A stretch of 64,000 nt of DNA from Bacillota bacterium (GCA_023435895.1 JAEZLH010000027.1:310001-374000), one strand, 5' to 3'. Positions 1 through 9,438 are shown, counted from the first letter of the stretch. Numbers and translations: made by a program. Notes: generated from the letters alone by a model not told the origin.

Positions 1-1515
1 ATAAATGGAGTTAATGATATAATCAACATATTTCTGTAGATTTGCGTAATCATCCATATCGGATACTTCAATCTTAATATCGTATTGTCCGAGATTGAAT
101 TCATAAGTGGACATTTTTGCTCTCATACCCATCATGATCATAGTGTATTGCATTTTATATACATTACCATGGCTGGATAAATAAGTATTTTCTTTGAAAC
201 TTGTTACAGCACCACCCAACATGGATAGAAGAGCGTTTAAGGATTTAATCGCCTCTTCAGACATTCCTCCCTCATTCACAATCTTATTCTTGAAGGTGAA
301 ATAGTCAGTTGATGGTTTGTCGGTTTTATTAATAGTAACTGCAATTGAGGAAGACAGAGAAGAATTCTTTGGAGTTAAGGTAAAGCCATACTCGCCAAGG
401 ATAGAACCTTCTTCATAATCCCAGGATTTTGGAACTACAAAATGTACTTTATCCTGAATTTTCTCAACACCTTCAAAAGGTGCTTTGCTTACATAGGGAT
501 TACCTTTATTTACACTTACAATAAAGAAAGTGTAGTTCTTACTACCAACAGTAGCGGTTATAGTAACGGTACCGGCAGCAATTATATTTAAAGTTCCATT
601 TGAGGAGACAGTAACACATTTTTTATTACTTGTACTCCATTTTATAGTGGTTTTTGCGGGAATACCAGGTACGGTAAGTTTGGTTTTGCTATCCCCAACA
701 TAGGTAAGAATACTTCTCTGATTGATGGTGGTTAACTTAGTTACTGTTACGTTACACTTATAATTGGTACCATCCACTCGGCCGGTTATAGTAGCAGTAC
801 CAGGTGCCACAGCGATAACCTTTCCTTCGAGGTCAACATAAGCTACCTTTGCATTTGAGGTACTCCATTCTGCACGGTAACTAATTCCCTTAAAAGTTAA
901 TTGGTGAGATTGTCCCTGCTTCAGACTAAGTGAGCTCTTTGTTAAGGCGATTTTTTCTTTTACACTTACATTACAGCTGTACTTTTTTCCATTGTAGGTA
1001 GCAGAAATTACTGCTTTTCCAACTTTTACGGCGGTAATAACACCGGTTTTAGAAACAGTTGCTACGTTTTTATCACTTGTTGCCCAAGTGGCTTTTTTTA
1101 CCTTGCCGGTATTCTTACCTGTTACATTGATAAAATCCTTTTTTCCTACATTTAGGATAACAGAAGTATTGTTTAACGATGTTTGTTCTTCTACAACGGT
1201 TAATTGATAAGTCAGAGTTTGACCGTCTACGAAGGCAGTAATAATTGATGTACCGACGCCATATGCAGTGGCTAATCCATCACTGTCTACATAGATACAA
1301 TCCTCATTGCTAGAAGACCAATCAGCCTCTGATTCTGTACCTTTAATTGTAAGCGTTGATGTAGAACCTAGCTCAAAAATAGTTTTTGTTGCTTTGATTG
1401 ATAATGTCGTTTCGGCATGTGCCACTTTTGTGCCGATTTGATTCGTGTTAATAGGTGATAGTAATAATGATGTAATTAAAAGAACGGATAACATATAAGC
1501 GATGTACTTTTTCAT
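1..1515 (-). CDS. Secreted Ig-like (BIG_2) repeat protein, cut at window edge
   Basis: The reading frame is open from an ATG at 1515 to base 1. It gives 505 codons ending in NSIY, whereas the downstream paralogue (1664-3187) ends NSIYVQ, so probably only two codons and the stop are missing. It starts MKKYIAYMLSVLLI, a signal peptide with a hydrophobic core to about residue 33. Four bacterial Ig-like group 2 repeats of about 75 residues follow (ATW/SSSN..V..V...G.V.A...G.ATIT pattern), roughly residues 38-340. A C-terminal domain of about 150 residues is not recognised. BIG_2 repeats are typical of surface or adhesive exoproteins. No LPXTG motif or SLH domain is seen, so the mode of anchoring is unknown. 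The ribosome site GGGAGG lies just upstream of the ATG. Confidence 0.85.
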   Translation of the reverse strand, partial: MKKYIAYMLSVLLITSLLLSPINTNQIGTKVAHAETTLSIKATKTIFELGSTSTLTIKGTESEADWSSSNEDCIYVDSDGLATAYGVGTSIITAFVDGQTLTYQLTVVEEQTSLNNTSVILNVGKKDFINVTGKNTGKVKKATWATSDKNVATVSKTGVITAVKVGKAVISATYNGKKYSCNVSVKEKIALTKSSLSLKQGQSHQLTFKGISYRAEWSTSNAKVAYVDLEGKVIAVAPGTATITGRVDGTNYKCNVTVTKLTTINQRSILTYVGDSKTKLTVPGIPAKTTIKWSTSNKKCVTVSSNGTLNIIAAGTVTITATVGSKNYTFFIVSVNKGNPYVSKAPFEGVEKIQDKVHFVVPKSWDYEEGSILGEYGFTLTPKNSSLSSSIAVTINKTDKPSTDYFTFKNKIVNEGGMSEEAIKSLNALLSMLGGAVTSFKENTYLSSHGNVYKMQYTMIMMGMRAKMSTYEFNLGQYDIKIEVSDMDDYANLQKYVDYIINSIY

Positions 1516-1594
1516 GAGTTACCTCCCATTTGTTTGTATAAGTTGGTTGATTTTTGAATAGGTGTTAAATAATGCCATGTTATAAGTTGAAAAC

Positions 1595-1629
1595 GAGAGG
1601 AAAAAACATATAACCTGTTTCTTCCTCTC
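1595..1629 (-). terminator. Intrinsic terminator of the second Ig-like gene
   Basis: Inverted repeat GAGAGGAAAAAAC (1595-1607) and GTTTCTTCCTCTC (1617-1629), 12 of 13 pairs. On the minus strand it is followed by GTTTTC. It lies 35 bases after the stop of the 3187-1664 gene and before the next paralogue, so the two paralogues are probably separate transcripts. Confidence 0.65.
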
Positions 1630-1663
1630 ATTATATACGGAAAAAATAATTATTAAGTTGAAA

Positions 1664-3187
1664 TTATTGAACGTAGATAGAATTTACGATATATTCTGCA
1701 GTTTTTGATAAGGTTGGAGCATCACCACCATCAACTACTACAAAATTTACTTCATATTCACCCATATTAAACACATAAAGAGATAATTTTGACTTCTCAT
1801 CATCCATGGTCAATGTATATTCCAACTTGAGTGCATTGCCATGACTTGATAAGTAGTTACTTTGTTTGAAATTTGTTACTGAAACACCAAAGCCTGACAT
1901 ATATGCATATGAAGATTTGAGACCTTCTTCTGATATTTCATGCTCATTGAATAACTTATTCTTGAAGGTATAATAATCAGTTGAAGGTTTTCCAGTCTTT
2001 GTAATTGATATCATAATGCCTGAATTGCCATCTTCATCCGGGGCTAGTGTTAATAAAGATTCGTCATCATAAGATAAGCTATCATCATAAACCCAAGCTT
2101 TTGGTACAACAAGATGTAATTTGCCTTCTATTTTTTCAACACTTGTAACTGGAGCTTTACTTACGTAAGGGTTGCTTTTACTAACGCTTACCAAAAAGAA
2201 AGTATATTTCTTTTTACCCACGGTAGCAGTAATGGTTGTGTTACCGGCAGTAATTACTTTCAAGGTTCCAGTTGAGGATACGGTAACTGCTTTGCTATTA
2301 TTAGTGCTCCATTTAATAGTAGTTTTTGAAGAGATACCGGGTACCGTAAGCTTGGTTTTATTATCGCCTACATAAACAAGAATACTCTTCTGATTAATAG
2401 TTGATAACTTTGTTACGGTCACCACACAGGTATAATTGGTTCCGTCCACTCTACCGGTTATGGTTGCTTTACCAGGAGCCACTGCAATTACTTTTCCTTC
2501 CAAGGAGACATAGGCAACATTTGCGTTTGAACTGCTCCATTCAGCGCGATAGCTGATTCCTTTGAAGGTCAATTGTTGTGATTGTCCCTGTGATAGCTTT
2601 AATGTAGTCTTTGTCAGACTAATCTTTTCATTCACCTTTACCTTACAGGTATAGCTTTTTCCGTTAAAGGTTGCAGTGATAACAGCGTTACCAACTTTAA
2701 CAGCGGTAATTACACCGGTATTTGATACAGTTGCGATTTTTTTGTCGCTGGTTGTCCAAGTTGCCTTTTTAACCTTACCGGAATATTTGCCGGTTACACT
2801 GATAATATCTTTTTTTCCAACATTAAGAGTAAGTGAAGAGGTATTTAAAGAAGTGGGTTCCTCTACAACCTTAATTTTGCAGGTGAGTTTCTTGCCATCA
2901 ATATCTGCTGTAATCGTAGCAGTTCCGATTGCAACAGCTAATGCAATTCCGTATTCATCAACGGTGACACATTTTTCGTTGCTTGAAGTCCATTCAATCA
3001 TGTCTTCATCTGTTCCCGGTACAGTCAAAGTGGTACTGGTGCCTATTTCAAGAGTTGTTTTAGGCGCCTTTATGGCTAATGTGGCGGCTTGTGCTACTTT
3101 TGTGCTTCCCTGAGAAGGAACGATTGGTGAAACGAGTAATGATGCAATTAATAAAACTGATAACATGTACGCTATGTACTTTTTCAT
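1664..3187 (-). CDS. Secreted Ig-like (BIG_2) repeat protein
   Basis: A 507-residue protein with an N-terminal signal peptide (hydrophobic stretch YMLSVLLIASLLVSP, cleavage probably near AQA at 33-35). Four BIG_2 Ig-like repeats of about 75 residues occupy roughly residues 38-340. The C-terminal domain of about 150 residues shows no motif I recognise and is shared with the paralogue immediately downstream. The two proteins align along their full length without obvious gaps, so this is a tandem gene duplication. A surface adhesion or wall-associated role is likely from the Ig repeats, but the ligand is unknown. The spacer to the paralogue holds a terminator. Confidence 0.85.
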   Translation of the reverse strand: MKKYIAYMLSVLLIASLLVSPIVPSQGSTKVAQAATLAIKAPKTTLEIGTSTTLTVPGTDEDMIEWTSSNEKCVTVDEYGIALAVAIGTATITADIDGKKLTCKIKVVEEPTSLNTSSLTLNVGKKDIISVTGKYSGKVKKATWTTSDKKIATVSNTGVITAVKVGNAVITATFNGKSYTCKVKVNEKISLTKTTLKLSQGQSQQLTFKGISYRAEWSSSNANVAYVSLEGKVIAVAPGKATITGRVDGTNYTCVVTVTKLSTINQKSILVYVGDNKTKLTVPGISSKTTIKWSTNNSKAVTVSSTGTLKVITAGNTTITATVGKKKYTFFLVSVSKSNPYVSKAPVTSVEKIEGKLHLVVPKAWVYDDSLSYDDESLLTLAPDEDGNSGIMISITKTGKPSTDYYTFKNKLFNEHEISEEGLKSSYAYMSGFGVSVTNFKQSNYLSSHGNALKLEYTLTMDDEKSKLSLYVFNMGEYEVNFVVVDGGDAPTLSKTAEYIVNSIYVQ

Positions 3188-3427
3188 GGTTTACCCCCAG
3201 TTGTTATTTTTAGAATTCCTTGGTTAATTATAGTGTATTTATAAAATAAAATCAAATTAATATTTACAAAATATATAATAACATTCCATGTATTGTGATA
3301 GCAATTTAAACAGGGAATCTTGCTTAGTACCGAATAATAACCACTTACCTTTTTAAATCAACCTCTTGGTTTCTGACTATTTACATTTAGAAAGAAGTTA
3401 CTATAATGGGATTATGGAGATGAGAAT

Positions 3428-3889
3428 ATGAAGATCAGAGTAGAGATTGAGGAAAACAGGATAGAGGATGAAATCGTCATTCGCTGTGGCAAGCTGGATG
3501 AAAGAACTCAGAGGGTATATGATGCTTTAATGGACATATCAAAGGGTTCTCAACATCTAATGTTGACCAAAGGGAATGTGGATTATTATTTACCCTTAGA
3601 GAACATTCTGTTTTTTGAGACAAGTGACAGCTGTATCAGTGCACATACAGTGAATAATGTATTTGAAACTACATATCGGCTCTATGAATTGGAGGAATTA
3701 TTACCTGGTTTTTTTATGCGGGTTTCCAAATCAACGATATTAAATGTGAATCAAATCTACTCGATTACACGCAATCTCACCGCCTCCAGCGAGGTACAGT
3801 TTAAAAATACCCATAAGCAGGTTTATGTCTCCAGACTTTACTATAAGTCATTAAAATGTAGATTAGAAGAAAAGAGGAAAAGTATATGA
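3428..3889 (+). CDS. LytTR-family DNA-binding regulator
   Basis: 153 residues without a receiver domain. The C-terminal half (about residues 50-150) is a LytTR domain: KGNVDYYLPLENILFFETSD, then the F.RVSKSTILNVNQI region typical of this fold. Such stand-alone LytTR proteins act as small cytoplasmic transcription factors. The stop overlaps the start of the next gene (ATGA at 3886), so the two are co-translated. In Firmicutes this type of regulator is often paired with a small membrane protein that controls or is controlled by it. The site GGAGATGAG precedes the ATG. Confidence 0.85.
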   Translation: MKIRVEIEENRIEDEIVIRCGKLDERTQRVYDALMDISKGSQHLMLTKGNVDYYLPLENILFFETSDSCISAHTVNNVFETTYRLYELEELLPGFFMRVSKSTILNVNQIYSITRNLTASSEVQFKNTHKQVYVSRLYYKSLKCRLEEKRKSI

Positions 3890-4590
3890 GAAAAAGAGAA
3901 ACCTTTTGGGGTATGCTATTTATTTTAGCAGCAATCCTAATCTTACTAGGTCAAGTGGGATATTTGGAAGGCGTAAATGCATTCTCCATTGTAATTGCTG
4001 TAATTATGGGTGGAATCGCACTCAGTAGTTTAATGAAACTTAATTTTTGGGGAGTTCTATTTCCGAGTGCTATTATATGCATCATTTTTAGTGAACAGTG
4101 GGGATTGGAACAGTTTACCCCATGGCCGGTATTGTTTACAGCCTTTTGTTTAAGTGTGGGCTTGTCACTGATCTTTCATCGTTCCCACCACTATGGATGG
4201 CACCCTCATCATCATAATGACAGTTCCTTCGGGAAAAATGTAATCAATCAGCCGGATGACGATAATGTGAGATGCAGCACCAGCTTTGGGGAATGCATTA
4301 AGTACGTTAATTCGGAGAACTTTCAAAAAGCGGATATTAAATGTTCCTTTGGAACGGTAAAGGTATACTTTGATCATGCACAGATTACATCCGGTAAGGC
4401 AGATATTTATCTGGATGTATCCTTTGGAGATATTAAATTATATATCCCCAGTTCTTGGAGCATACTGAATGATATTCATGTATTCTGTGGTGACTCTGAA
4501 GTAGTTACCAAAAAGAATAGTATGGAAGCACCGATTGTAACCATACACGGCAACGTAAGTTTTGGTGATGTAAAGGTTTATTATGTATAA
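3886..4590 (+). CDS. LiaF-like membrane protein (envelope stress)
   Basis: 234 residues. The N-terminal half has four hydrophobic segments (about residues 9-27, 32-50, 53-70 and 77-95), followed by a His-rich linker (HRSHHYGWHPHHH). The C-terminal half has repeated CSFG/VSFGD strands (FGTVKVYFDHA, SFGDIKLYIP, SFGDVKVYYV), the beta pattern of the LiaF/DUF2154-type domain. In LiaF-family proteins this region is involved in cell-wall antibiotic responses. It overlaps the upstream LytTR gene by four bases, so a regulator/membrane-protein pair is likely. The assignment to envelope stress comes from the family; the signal is unknown. Confidence 0.7.
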   Translation: MRKRETFWGMLFILAAILILLGQVGYLEGVNAFSIVIAVIMGGIALSSLMKLNFWGVLFPSAIICIIFSEQWGLEQFTPWPVLFTAFCLSVGLSLIFHRSHHYGWHPHHHNDSSFGKNVINQPDDDNVRCSTSFGECIKYVNSENFQKADIKCSFGTVKVYFDHAQITSGKADIYLDVSFGDIKLYIPSSWSILNDIHVFCGDSEVVTKKNSMEAPIVTIHGNVSFGDVKVYYV

Positions 4591-4604
4591 CTGATTAAGG
4601 TGTT

Positions 4605-4665
4605 AAAAGGTCTGTTTAACTGCGGCCATGGCGATTTGTCTATGAATTCTGTTGAAAGACCTTTT
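4605..4665 (+). terminator. Possible terminator after the LytTR/LiaF-like pair
   Basis: Arms AAAAGGTCT (4605-4613) and AGACCTTTT (4657-4665) enclose a long loop of 43 bases and end in TTTTG. The loop is large, so this is weaker than the next hairpin. Confidence 0.35.
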
Positions 4666-4691
4666 GTTACCCTCATTACAACTATAATTTA

Positions 4692-4743
4692 AGGAACAGG
4701 GATTTTGCATTATATCATATTATGATGCAAGGTTCCTGTTTTT
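4692..4743 (+). terminator. Hairpin terminator upstream of ndk
   Basis: AGGAAC (4692-4697) pairs with GTTCCT (4732-4737) and TTGCAT (4705-4710) pairs with ATGCAA (4725-4730). The hairpin is followed by GTTTTTG. It separates the LiaF-like gene from ndk. Confidence 0.55.
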
Positions 4744-4910
4744 GATTATGAGTGAACGGCAATAGCATTGTAACGTGGTTGGACGAATTTTTTATTTAAC
4801 TCTTTCCATCGGCTATAAAATAAACTATAATACTAATATACCGAAACATTGGCAATAATGGTAATAGTTACTTTGGCTATAACAAATAAATGAAAGGTGC
4901 AGGATATCCT

Positions 4911-5327
4911 ATGGAAAGAACACTTGTTATAATCAAACCGGAGGCTGTAAAGAAAAAGTTAGTAGGAAGAATTATATCAATTTATGAAGACAATCGTTTG
5001 GAGATTATTCATGCCCACAGAGTTTTAGCAACCAGAGAAGTATTAGAAAAACATTATTCAGCACATATAGGTAAGGATTTTTTTGAGAGTTTAGTCCAGT
5101 TTATGTCTTCTTCTGAAATTGAAGTATTGATTTTGGAAGGGGAAAATGTAGTAGAAATAGTAAGAGAAATCAACGGTGCGACCAATCCAGCAAAAGCCAG
5201 ACCAGGTACCATAAGATATATGTTTGCTGACTCCGTACAGGCTAATGCAGTACATGGTTCTGAATCGGTTGAAGTTGCTAAACAAGAAATAGATATATGG
5301 AGAGATTTAATCCGCTTTGAGAACTAA
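4911..5327 (+). CDS. ndk: Nucleoside diphosphate kinase
   Basis: 138 residues from ATG 4911, which I prefer to the in-frame ATG at 4890 because AGGA lies just upstream and the protein then starts MERTLVIIKPEAV, the usual NDK start. The enzyme transfers the gamma phosphate between nucleoside triphosphates and diphosphates through a phospho-histidine. Visible family signatures are TLVIIKPEAV, the ATNPAKARPGTIR nucleotide loop and NAVHGSES, which holds the catalytic His. The length fits the family. It appears to be a single-gene unit, with a terminator on each side. Confidence 0.95.
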   Translation: MERTLVIIKPEAVKKKLVGRIISIYEDNRLEIIHAHRVLATREVLEKHYSAHIGKDFFESLVQFMSSSEIEVLILEGENVVEIVREINGATNPAKARPGTIRYMFADSVQANAVHGSESVEVAKQEIDIWRDLIRFEN

Positions 5328-5736
5328 AATATCGTTATTGATGATGAATTAAGCAAAGAAAGTATTTTATTGCTGAGATTTATGAAGTAGATAGAAGTAT
5401 GTTATGAGAGAAATCCAAGCTAAGGATAAGATATCAACAAAAGTTTCGTACTAGGTTAAATAATTTATTATGATGATAAAGTTGTAAGAATAAAAACAGC
5501 AGGTAGGAGATAATACGACCTGCTGTTTTTACATATAGAGTTTTTATGTACTAAGTTTTTACCGAGATCTACATTTCTACATACTATTGATTCGTATTTA
5601 TGGTGGTTCCAATAAATTTTATAACCACTAGAATAATGGTAAATATATACAAATTTATTGACTTAATACCATTCATAATGGATAATGGAGCTAGACCTTT
5701 GGCAAAGGGAAAAATAAAATAGTTTGGAGGGGTAAT
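5328..5736. other. Intergenic region after ndk
   Basis: About 410 bases with no convincing gene. It holds the ndk terminator at 5492-5530. The last part, AT-rich, should carry the promoter of the next gene, whose ribosome site TTTGGAGGGG sits just before 5737. Confidence 0.5.
5492..5530 (+). terminator. Intrinsic terminator of ndk
   Basis: Perfect 13-bp inverted repeat, AAAAACAGCAGGT (5492-5504) and ACCTGCTGTTTTT (5518-5530), with a 13-base loop and a T tail. Confidence 0.85.
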
Positions 5737-7386
5737 ATGAACTGTAGCAACAAATTAAATGACCAGTCTAAGCAAAGAAGTACATGTAATAACGACGTAT
5801 CCGCACAGTTTCAAAAGGGTGTTGCGAAACATAAAATCCTACTATTGATTATAATGACATTATCATTATCTATTTGTATATCCTGCTCCTTAAGTTGGAA
5901 TACACTTGGAACCAACCTATCGTCTGAAAAATTATTTTATTTAAAAGGTGATAAGGTATATTACACTGCAATTGGTGATATTAAGCCCAAACAAGTAATC
6001 GAGAACTTATACAGGAATGATAATAATGAACTATCACCGCTTTTTCTTAGTGATAATGGCAAATGGTTATTCTACCCTCAAAAGGACAAAGAGCTTAATA
6101 TCTATGGATACCAGTTCAAACGAAGGAAGAGTGAACCTAAATTAGTTGCTAAAGATGTTGATATATTTACTACAAATAAAACAGGCAGCAATCTATATTA
6201 CCTATCCCGTGGCAATTTGCTGGTTGGAAATGATTTAATCTATACCAGTATTGATAATGATGTGGTTCGGTATTTTGTCAATAAAAACTGTGATAGTGTA
6301 GTTTACCTAAAAAAGAACGAGGAGTTATATATACAAAAGGGTGATAAGGACAAGGAGCTTTTAGATAGCAATGTTACTTTGAAATATGTATCTGACGACC
6401 TAAATACGATTTATTACATGAAGAATGGTTCTTTCTTTTTAATAAAAAATGGACAGGAACTACTTAAGGTTTCAGAGGGGAATGCAACACTTCTTGCTGT
6501 GTATGAGAATGGAGATATCTATTTCCGTTCAAAGGATTTGAAGGGTAATCCTGCAGTTTTCTATTATTCCAATGGAAAGGCGAAGCTGATAGGCCAAAGT
6601 TCTAAAGGGTTTACAGCGATTTGGGGGGAAGACGGCAGAAAGTTTATATACCCATATGGGGGCTTTAGTGGTGGGACAAATCCTCCCATTGCAATCTTTG
6701 AGGATTCTTCAGGGAGTCTTGTGGTCTGTAATGGAGACCAAGTAATTGGAAGAATTCCTGATGTTAATTTACTGGATGGTACCATAAATAAGAAGGGGAA
6801 TGAAATTTATTATTTGAATCAAAAGGGAGATGATTATTATGATAATGATTTGTATCATATCTCGATTAATGGAACTACAGTCTCCTCACCAAAAAAAATA
6901 GCCAGTGGAGTGGGGTATTTTCTGAATTATTATAATGATGGTGATTTTGGATATTTTAAGAATGTAGAGGTGGAAAATTTTACAGCAGATTTATATATGA
7001 ATGGCCAGATGGTTGACAGTGGTGTTTATATGTGGTTCTATAGGCATTTGGAGGCACCGAATACATTTGTTTATCTAAAGAATATAGCAGGCTCCAAATC
7101 AAAAAGTAAATCTGAAACAAATACCTTGATGATGTATCAGAATACGAAGCTGATTAAAATAGCTGATCAAGTCTATGACTGTAAGGTATATGGCGACAAT
7201 TTAGTGTATTTAACCTACTCCAATCCCAATGAGAAAGTTGGTGAACTGCATTTATACACCGCAAAGGGTGAGGACATATTGATTGATCAGGATGTTACGC
7301 AGATGCTGGAACCAAAGACAGATCGGGAAGATGGCGGTGAGGTGAACAGTTCTTTACGAATTAAAAATCAGCCTGCGGCGGATTAA
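5737..7386 (+). CDS. Membrane-anchored beta-propeller-like protein
   Basis: 549 residues. The cytoplasmic N-terminus is polar (about 35 residues), then comes one hydrophobic segment (KILLLIIMTLSLSICISCSLSW). The Cys in ISC could be a lipobox but does not fit well, so a simple membrane anchor is as likely. The rest is a long series of short strand repeats (LFYLKGDKVYYTAIGD, YYLSRGNLLVGND, VYLKKNEELYIQKGD, IYYLNQKGDDYYDNDLYHISING), the pattern of an extracellular beta-propeller of the DUF5050/WD40-like kind. No catalytic motif is seen and the function is unknown. The strong site GGAGGGG fixes the start. It converges on the 8059-7547 gene with a shared terminator. Confidence 0.7.
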   Translation: MNCSNKLNDQSKQRSTCNNDVSAQFQKGVAKHKILLLIIMTLSLSICISCSLSWNTLGTNLSSEKLFYLKGDKVYYTAIGDIKPKQVIENLYRNDNNELSPLFLSDNGKWLFYPQKDKELNIYGYQFKRRKSEPKLVAKDVDIFTTNKTGSNLYYLSRGNLLVGNDLIYTSIDNDVVRYFVNKNCDSVVYLKKNEELYIQKGDKDKELLDSNVTLKYVSDDLNTIYYMKNGSFFLIKNGQELLKVSEGNATLLAVYENGDIYFRSKDLKGNPAVFYYSNGKAKLIGQSSKGFTAIWGEDGRKFIYPYGGFSGGTNPPIAIFEDSSGSLVVCNGDQVIGRIPDVNLLDGTINKKGNEIYYLNQKGDDYYDNDLYHISINGTTVSSPKKIASGVGYFLNYYNDGDFGYFKNVEVENFTADLYMNGQMVDSGVYMWFYRHLEAPNTFVYLKNIAGSKSKSKSETNTLMMYQNTKLIKIADQVYDCKVYGDNLVYLTYSNPNEKVGELHLYTAKGEDILIDQDVTQMLEPKTDREDGGEVNSSLRIKNQPAAD

Positions 7387-7484
7387 GGATGGGGATAATC
7401 TGAGTGAATGATTATTAATGTGCAAGAGTGATCAAGTAACAAATTCCAGTCAAAGAGAAAAACCTGAAATAAGAAAACTCATGA

Positions 7485-7531
7485 AAAACACCAGTATGGT
7501 TAGGAAAAAATCCCAACCATACTGGTGTTTT
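7485..7531. terminator. Bidirectional terminator between convergent genes
   Basis: Perfect 17-bp inverted repeat, AAAACACCAGTATGGTT (7485-7501) and AACCATACTGGTGTTTT (7515-7531), with a 13-base loop, A-rich on the left and T-rich on the right. It can stop transcription from both sides. Confidence 0.9.
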
Positions 7532-7546
7532 TACAATAAGATGTTT

Positions 7547-8059
7547 TTAGCTTCCACTCTCAGAGGTATATGTGAGTAATTCTCCTACATTGTAGGTGTG
7601 ATTAATCTTTTGCTGTGATTGTGATGTTACATTGATGGTTACATTGGATCTAGAAAATAGCTTCTTTATCTCATCAATCGTCAGATTAGTACTATCAAAT
7701 ACTAATTCCCGAGTCGCTTCGGTATGGCTCACATTGATTACATTGTTTTCCCCATAATACATTTCCCACTGCCTAATACCGTCAATATGATTAATCTCAT
7801 CTAGAAGAGGAATGGAAATTTTTTTAGCAGTATTCTTGGGTGCATTTTTTAGTTCAGCACGGATAGTGATTTTTTTGAGATCTTTATTTTCTTTGTCCGT
7901 ATAAGTATAATATTCAACTTTTGTTAAATCCCTCATACTTACCGTAACAGAAGTTTTGAGCTCCTTATTTATATTACCATTTAAAAAGTGAAAAGAACAA
8001 ACGGTAAAAATTATCATCAAGATAGAAACAATTCCAATTAAAAACTTTCTATTTTTCAT
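7547..8059 (-). CDS. Hypothetical protein with one N-terminal membrane anchor
   Basis: 170 residues. Residues 5-27 (KFLIGIVSILMIIFTVCSFHFLNG) form a membrane anchor or signal peptide, and the rest is soluble and presumably outside the cell. The mature part is rich in charged residues and beta-prone segments, with no Cys motif and no family I recognise. The site GGAAAGGAT precedes ATG 8059. It stands alone between a shared terminator and a divergent promoter region. Confidence 0.6.
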   Translation of the reverse strand: MKNRKFLIGIVSILMIIFTVCSFHFLNGNINKELKTSVTVSMRDLTKVEYYTYTDKENKDLKKITIRAELKNAPKNTAKKISIPLLDEINHIDGIRQWEMYYGENNVINVSHTEATRELVFDSTNLTIDEIKKLFSRSNVTINVTSQSQQKINHTYNVGELLTYTSESGS

Positions 8060-8350
8060 GGGTTATATCCTTTCCAATAAGGGGAGTGTCAATAGTTGCT
8101 TCTAATACCATTATATTACATATACTGAGGAGAGGCAAATAAATAGTATCAGAATTTACAACTCTGATTTATAATTGCATGAGAATACAAGAGAATGCCA
8201 TATTGGTTTATATGGAAAATAATAGATACATCGGTTGATATATAGAGAGATGTAATGTAAAATGTAACCAGGTTCATTGTTCAAAAATTATGCGAAAATA
8301 GTGAGTACAAACGTTAAACATTATTAACACTCGGAAGGAGAAAATGTCAT

Positions 8351-8818
8351 ATGGTACATTTAGTTTATTGTGATAATACCGGCAAAAGCGGAGATCACGA
8401 GCTGGATAAAATTTTGAGTGGAAGAAAATCCATGGTAGTACGTGGGGCAGCAGGCCGCAAAATTCCTCATAGCAGAGTATTTGAAGGTGAGAGTTTGTAT
8501 CTTATGGAAAAGGGAACTGCCAGAATTTCTGTACTTGCAAAGGTGAAGTCCGTTCAAAATTATGTGAAACTGACGGAGGATGAGATCATTAAAATATTAG
8601 AAGATAATCAACCTAAACTTGCATTAACGGATAAGCAAAAGGATCGCTGGCATAAAAAGTGTTTATGTCTAGTAGAGTTTGAGATTGTAAAAACCATTGA
8701 TCCACCATTTGATTTCGACCATCAAGGAAATATGGATGATTGGTTAATCCTTGAAAAAATCGAAGATGTGGTTGTTGGAACGAGCATTCCATATAACTAT
8801 GAAAAATCAAGATTCTAA
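8351..8818 (+). CDS. Conserved hypothetical, possibly PUA/ASCH-like
   Basis: 155 residues, soluble. The segment around VVRGAAGRKIPHSRVFEGESLYLMEKGTA resembles the ligand loop and strand of PUA/ASCH-type folds, in which a small barrel binds RNA or a modified base. This is a resemblance read by eye and not a firm family call. The C-terminus ends in a run of charged strands (DDWLILEKIEDVVVGTSIPY). The site GGAAGGAG lies 11 bases before the ATG. The next gene starts 70 bases downstream on the same strand, so co-transcription is possible. Confidence 0.55.
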   Translation: MVHLVYCDNTGKSGDHELDKILSGRKSMVVRGAAGRKIPHSRVFEGESLYLMEKGTARISVLAKVKSVQNYVKLTEDEIIKILEDNQPKLALTDKQKDRWHKKCLCLVEFEIVKTIDPPFDFDHQGNMDDWLILEKIEDVVVGTSIPYNYEKSRF

Positions 8819-8889
8819 AAATATTTATATGGATTCGGATCTGGTTGATATGGTGAAGAAACAAAGTAACAGAACAGGGAGGAATCAAA

Positions 8890-9438
8890 ATGTTGAAGGT
8901 GACACCGACCGCCTTACCGGAAGTCTTAGTTCTCGAATATGATAAAATTCTTGAGTCAAGAGGATGTTCTTATACGAACTTTTCCAATAGAGAATTAAAG
9001 GAGCTTGGGATAGGAACTGAGTTTCTTGAAGAAAATGTATATTGCCCACAAAGGGAAGGAACTCTATATGGAATCCATTTTCAGAACAACCCAATGGCTC
9101 AAACAAAGCTATTGTATTGTGTGGAGGGAAGAGGGTTGGATTTCGCAGTTGATTTGAGAAAAGATTCTGATACATACAAAAGGTGGGTATGCGTAGAATT
9201 GTCAGCAGAGAATAGAAAGCAAATATATATTCCCAAGGGATTTGGTCATGCTTTTTTATCCATGGAAGATAATACGAGGGTTGCAATGAAAATCGATTGC
9301 TATTTTCATCAAGATTACCGAAGAGGAATCGCGTGGAACGATCCGGATTTGAAGATTGCCTTTCCTATTGATACACCAATATTGGCAAGACATGATATTT
9401 ATGCACCACTTCTGAAAGATAGCGACTGTAATCTATAG
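8890..9438 (+). CDS. RmlC-type dTDP-4-dehydrorhamnose 3,5-epimerase family protein
   Basis: 182 residues, the usual length of RmlC/RfbC. The cupin core shows GIHFQ (the catalytic His region), KLLYCVEGRGLDFAVDLRKDSDTYKRW, the IYIPKGFGHAFLSMED strand with its conserved GHAF, and the C-terminal GIAWNDPDLKIAFP. RmlC inverts C3 and C5 of dTDP-4-keto-6-deoxyglucose on the way to dTDP-rhamnose. No rmlA, rmlB or rmlD lies nearby. The residue before GIH is Tyr, where most RmlC proteins have Arg (LRGLHYQ), so the substrate could differ. Start fixed by GGGAGG. Confidence 0.8.
   Translation: MLKVTPTALPEVLVLEYDKILESRGCSYTNFSNRELKELGIGTEFLEENVYCPQREGTLYGIHFQNNPMAQTKLLYCVEGRGLDFAVDLRKDSDTYKRWVCVELSAENRKQIYIPKGFGHAFLSMEDNTRVAMKIDCYFHQDYRRGIAWNDPDLKIAFPIDTPILARHDIYAPLLKDSDCNL

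Noticed and set aside
8360..8942. Overlapping reading frames on both strands around the PUA-like gene
   Set aside because: They lack ribosome sites and look like frame shadows of the plus-strand genes.
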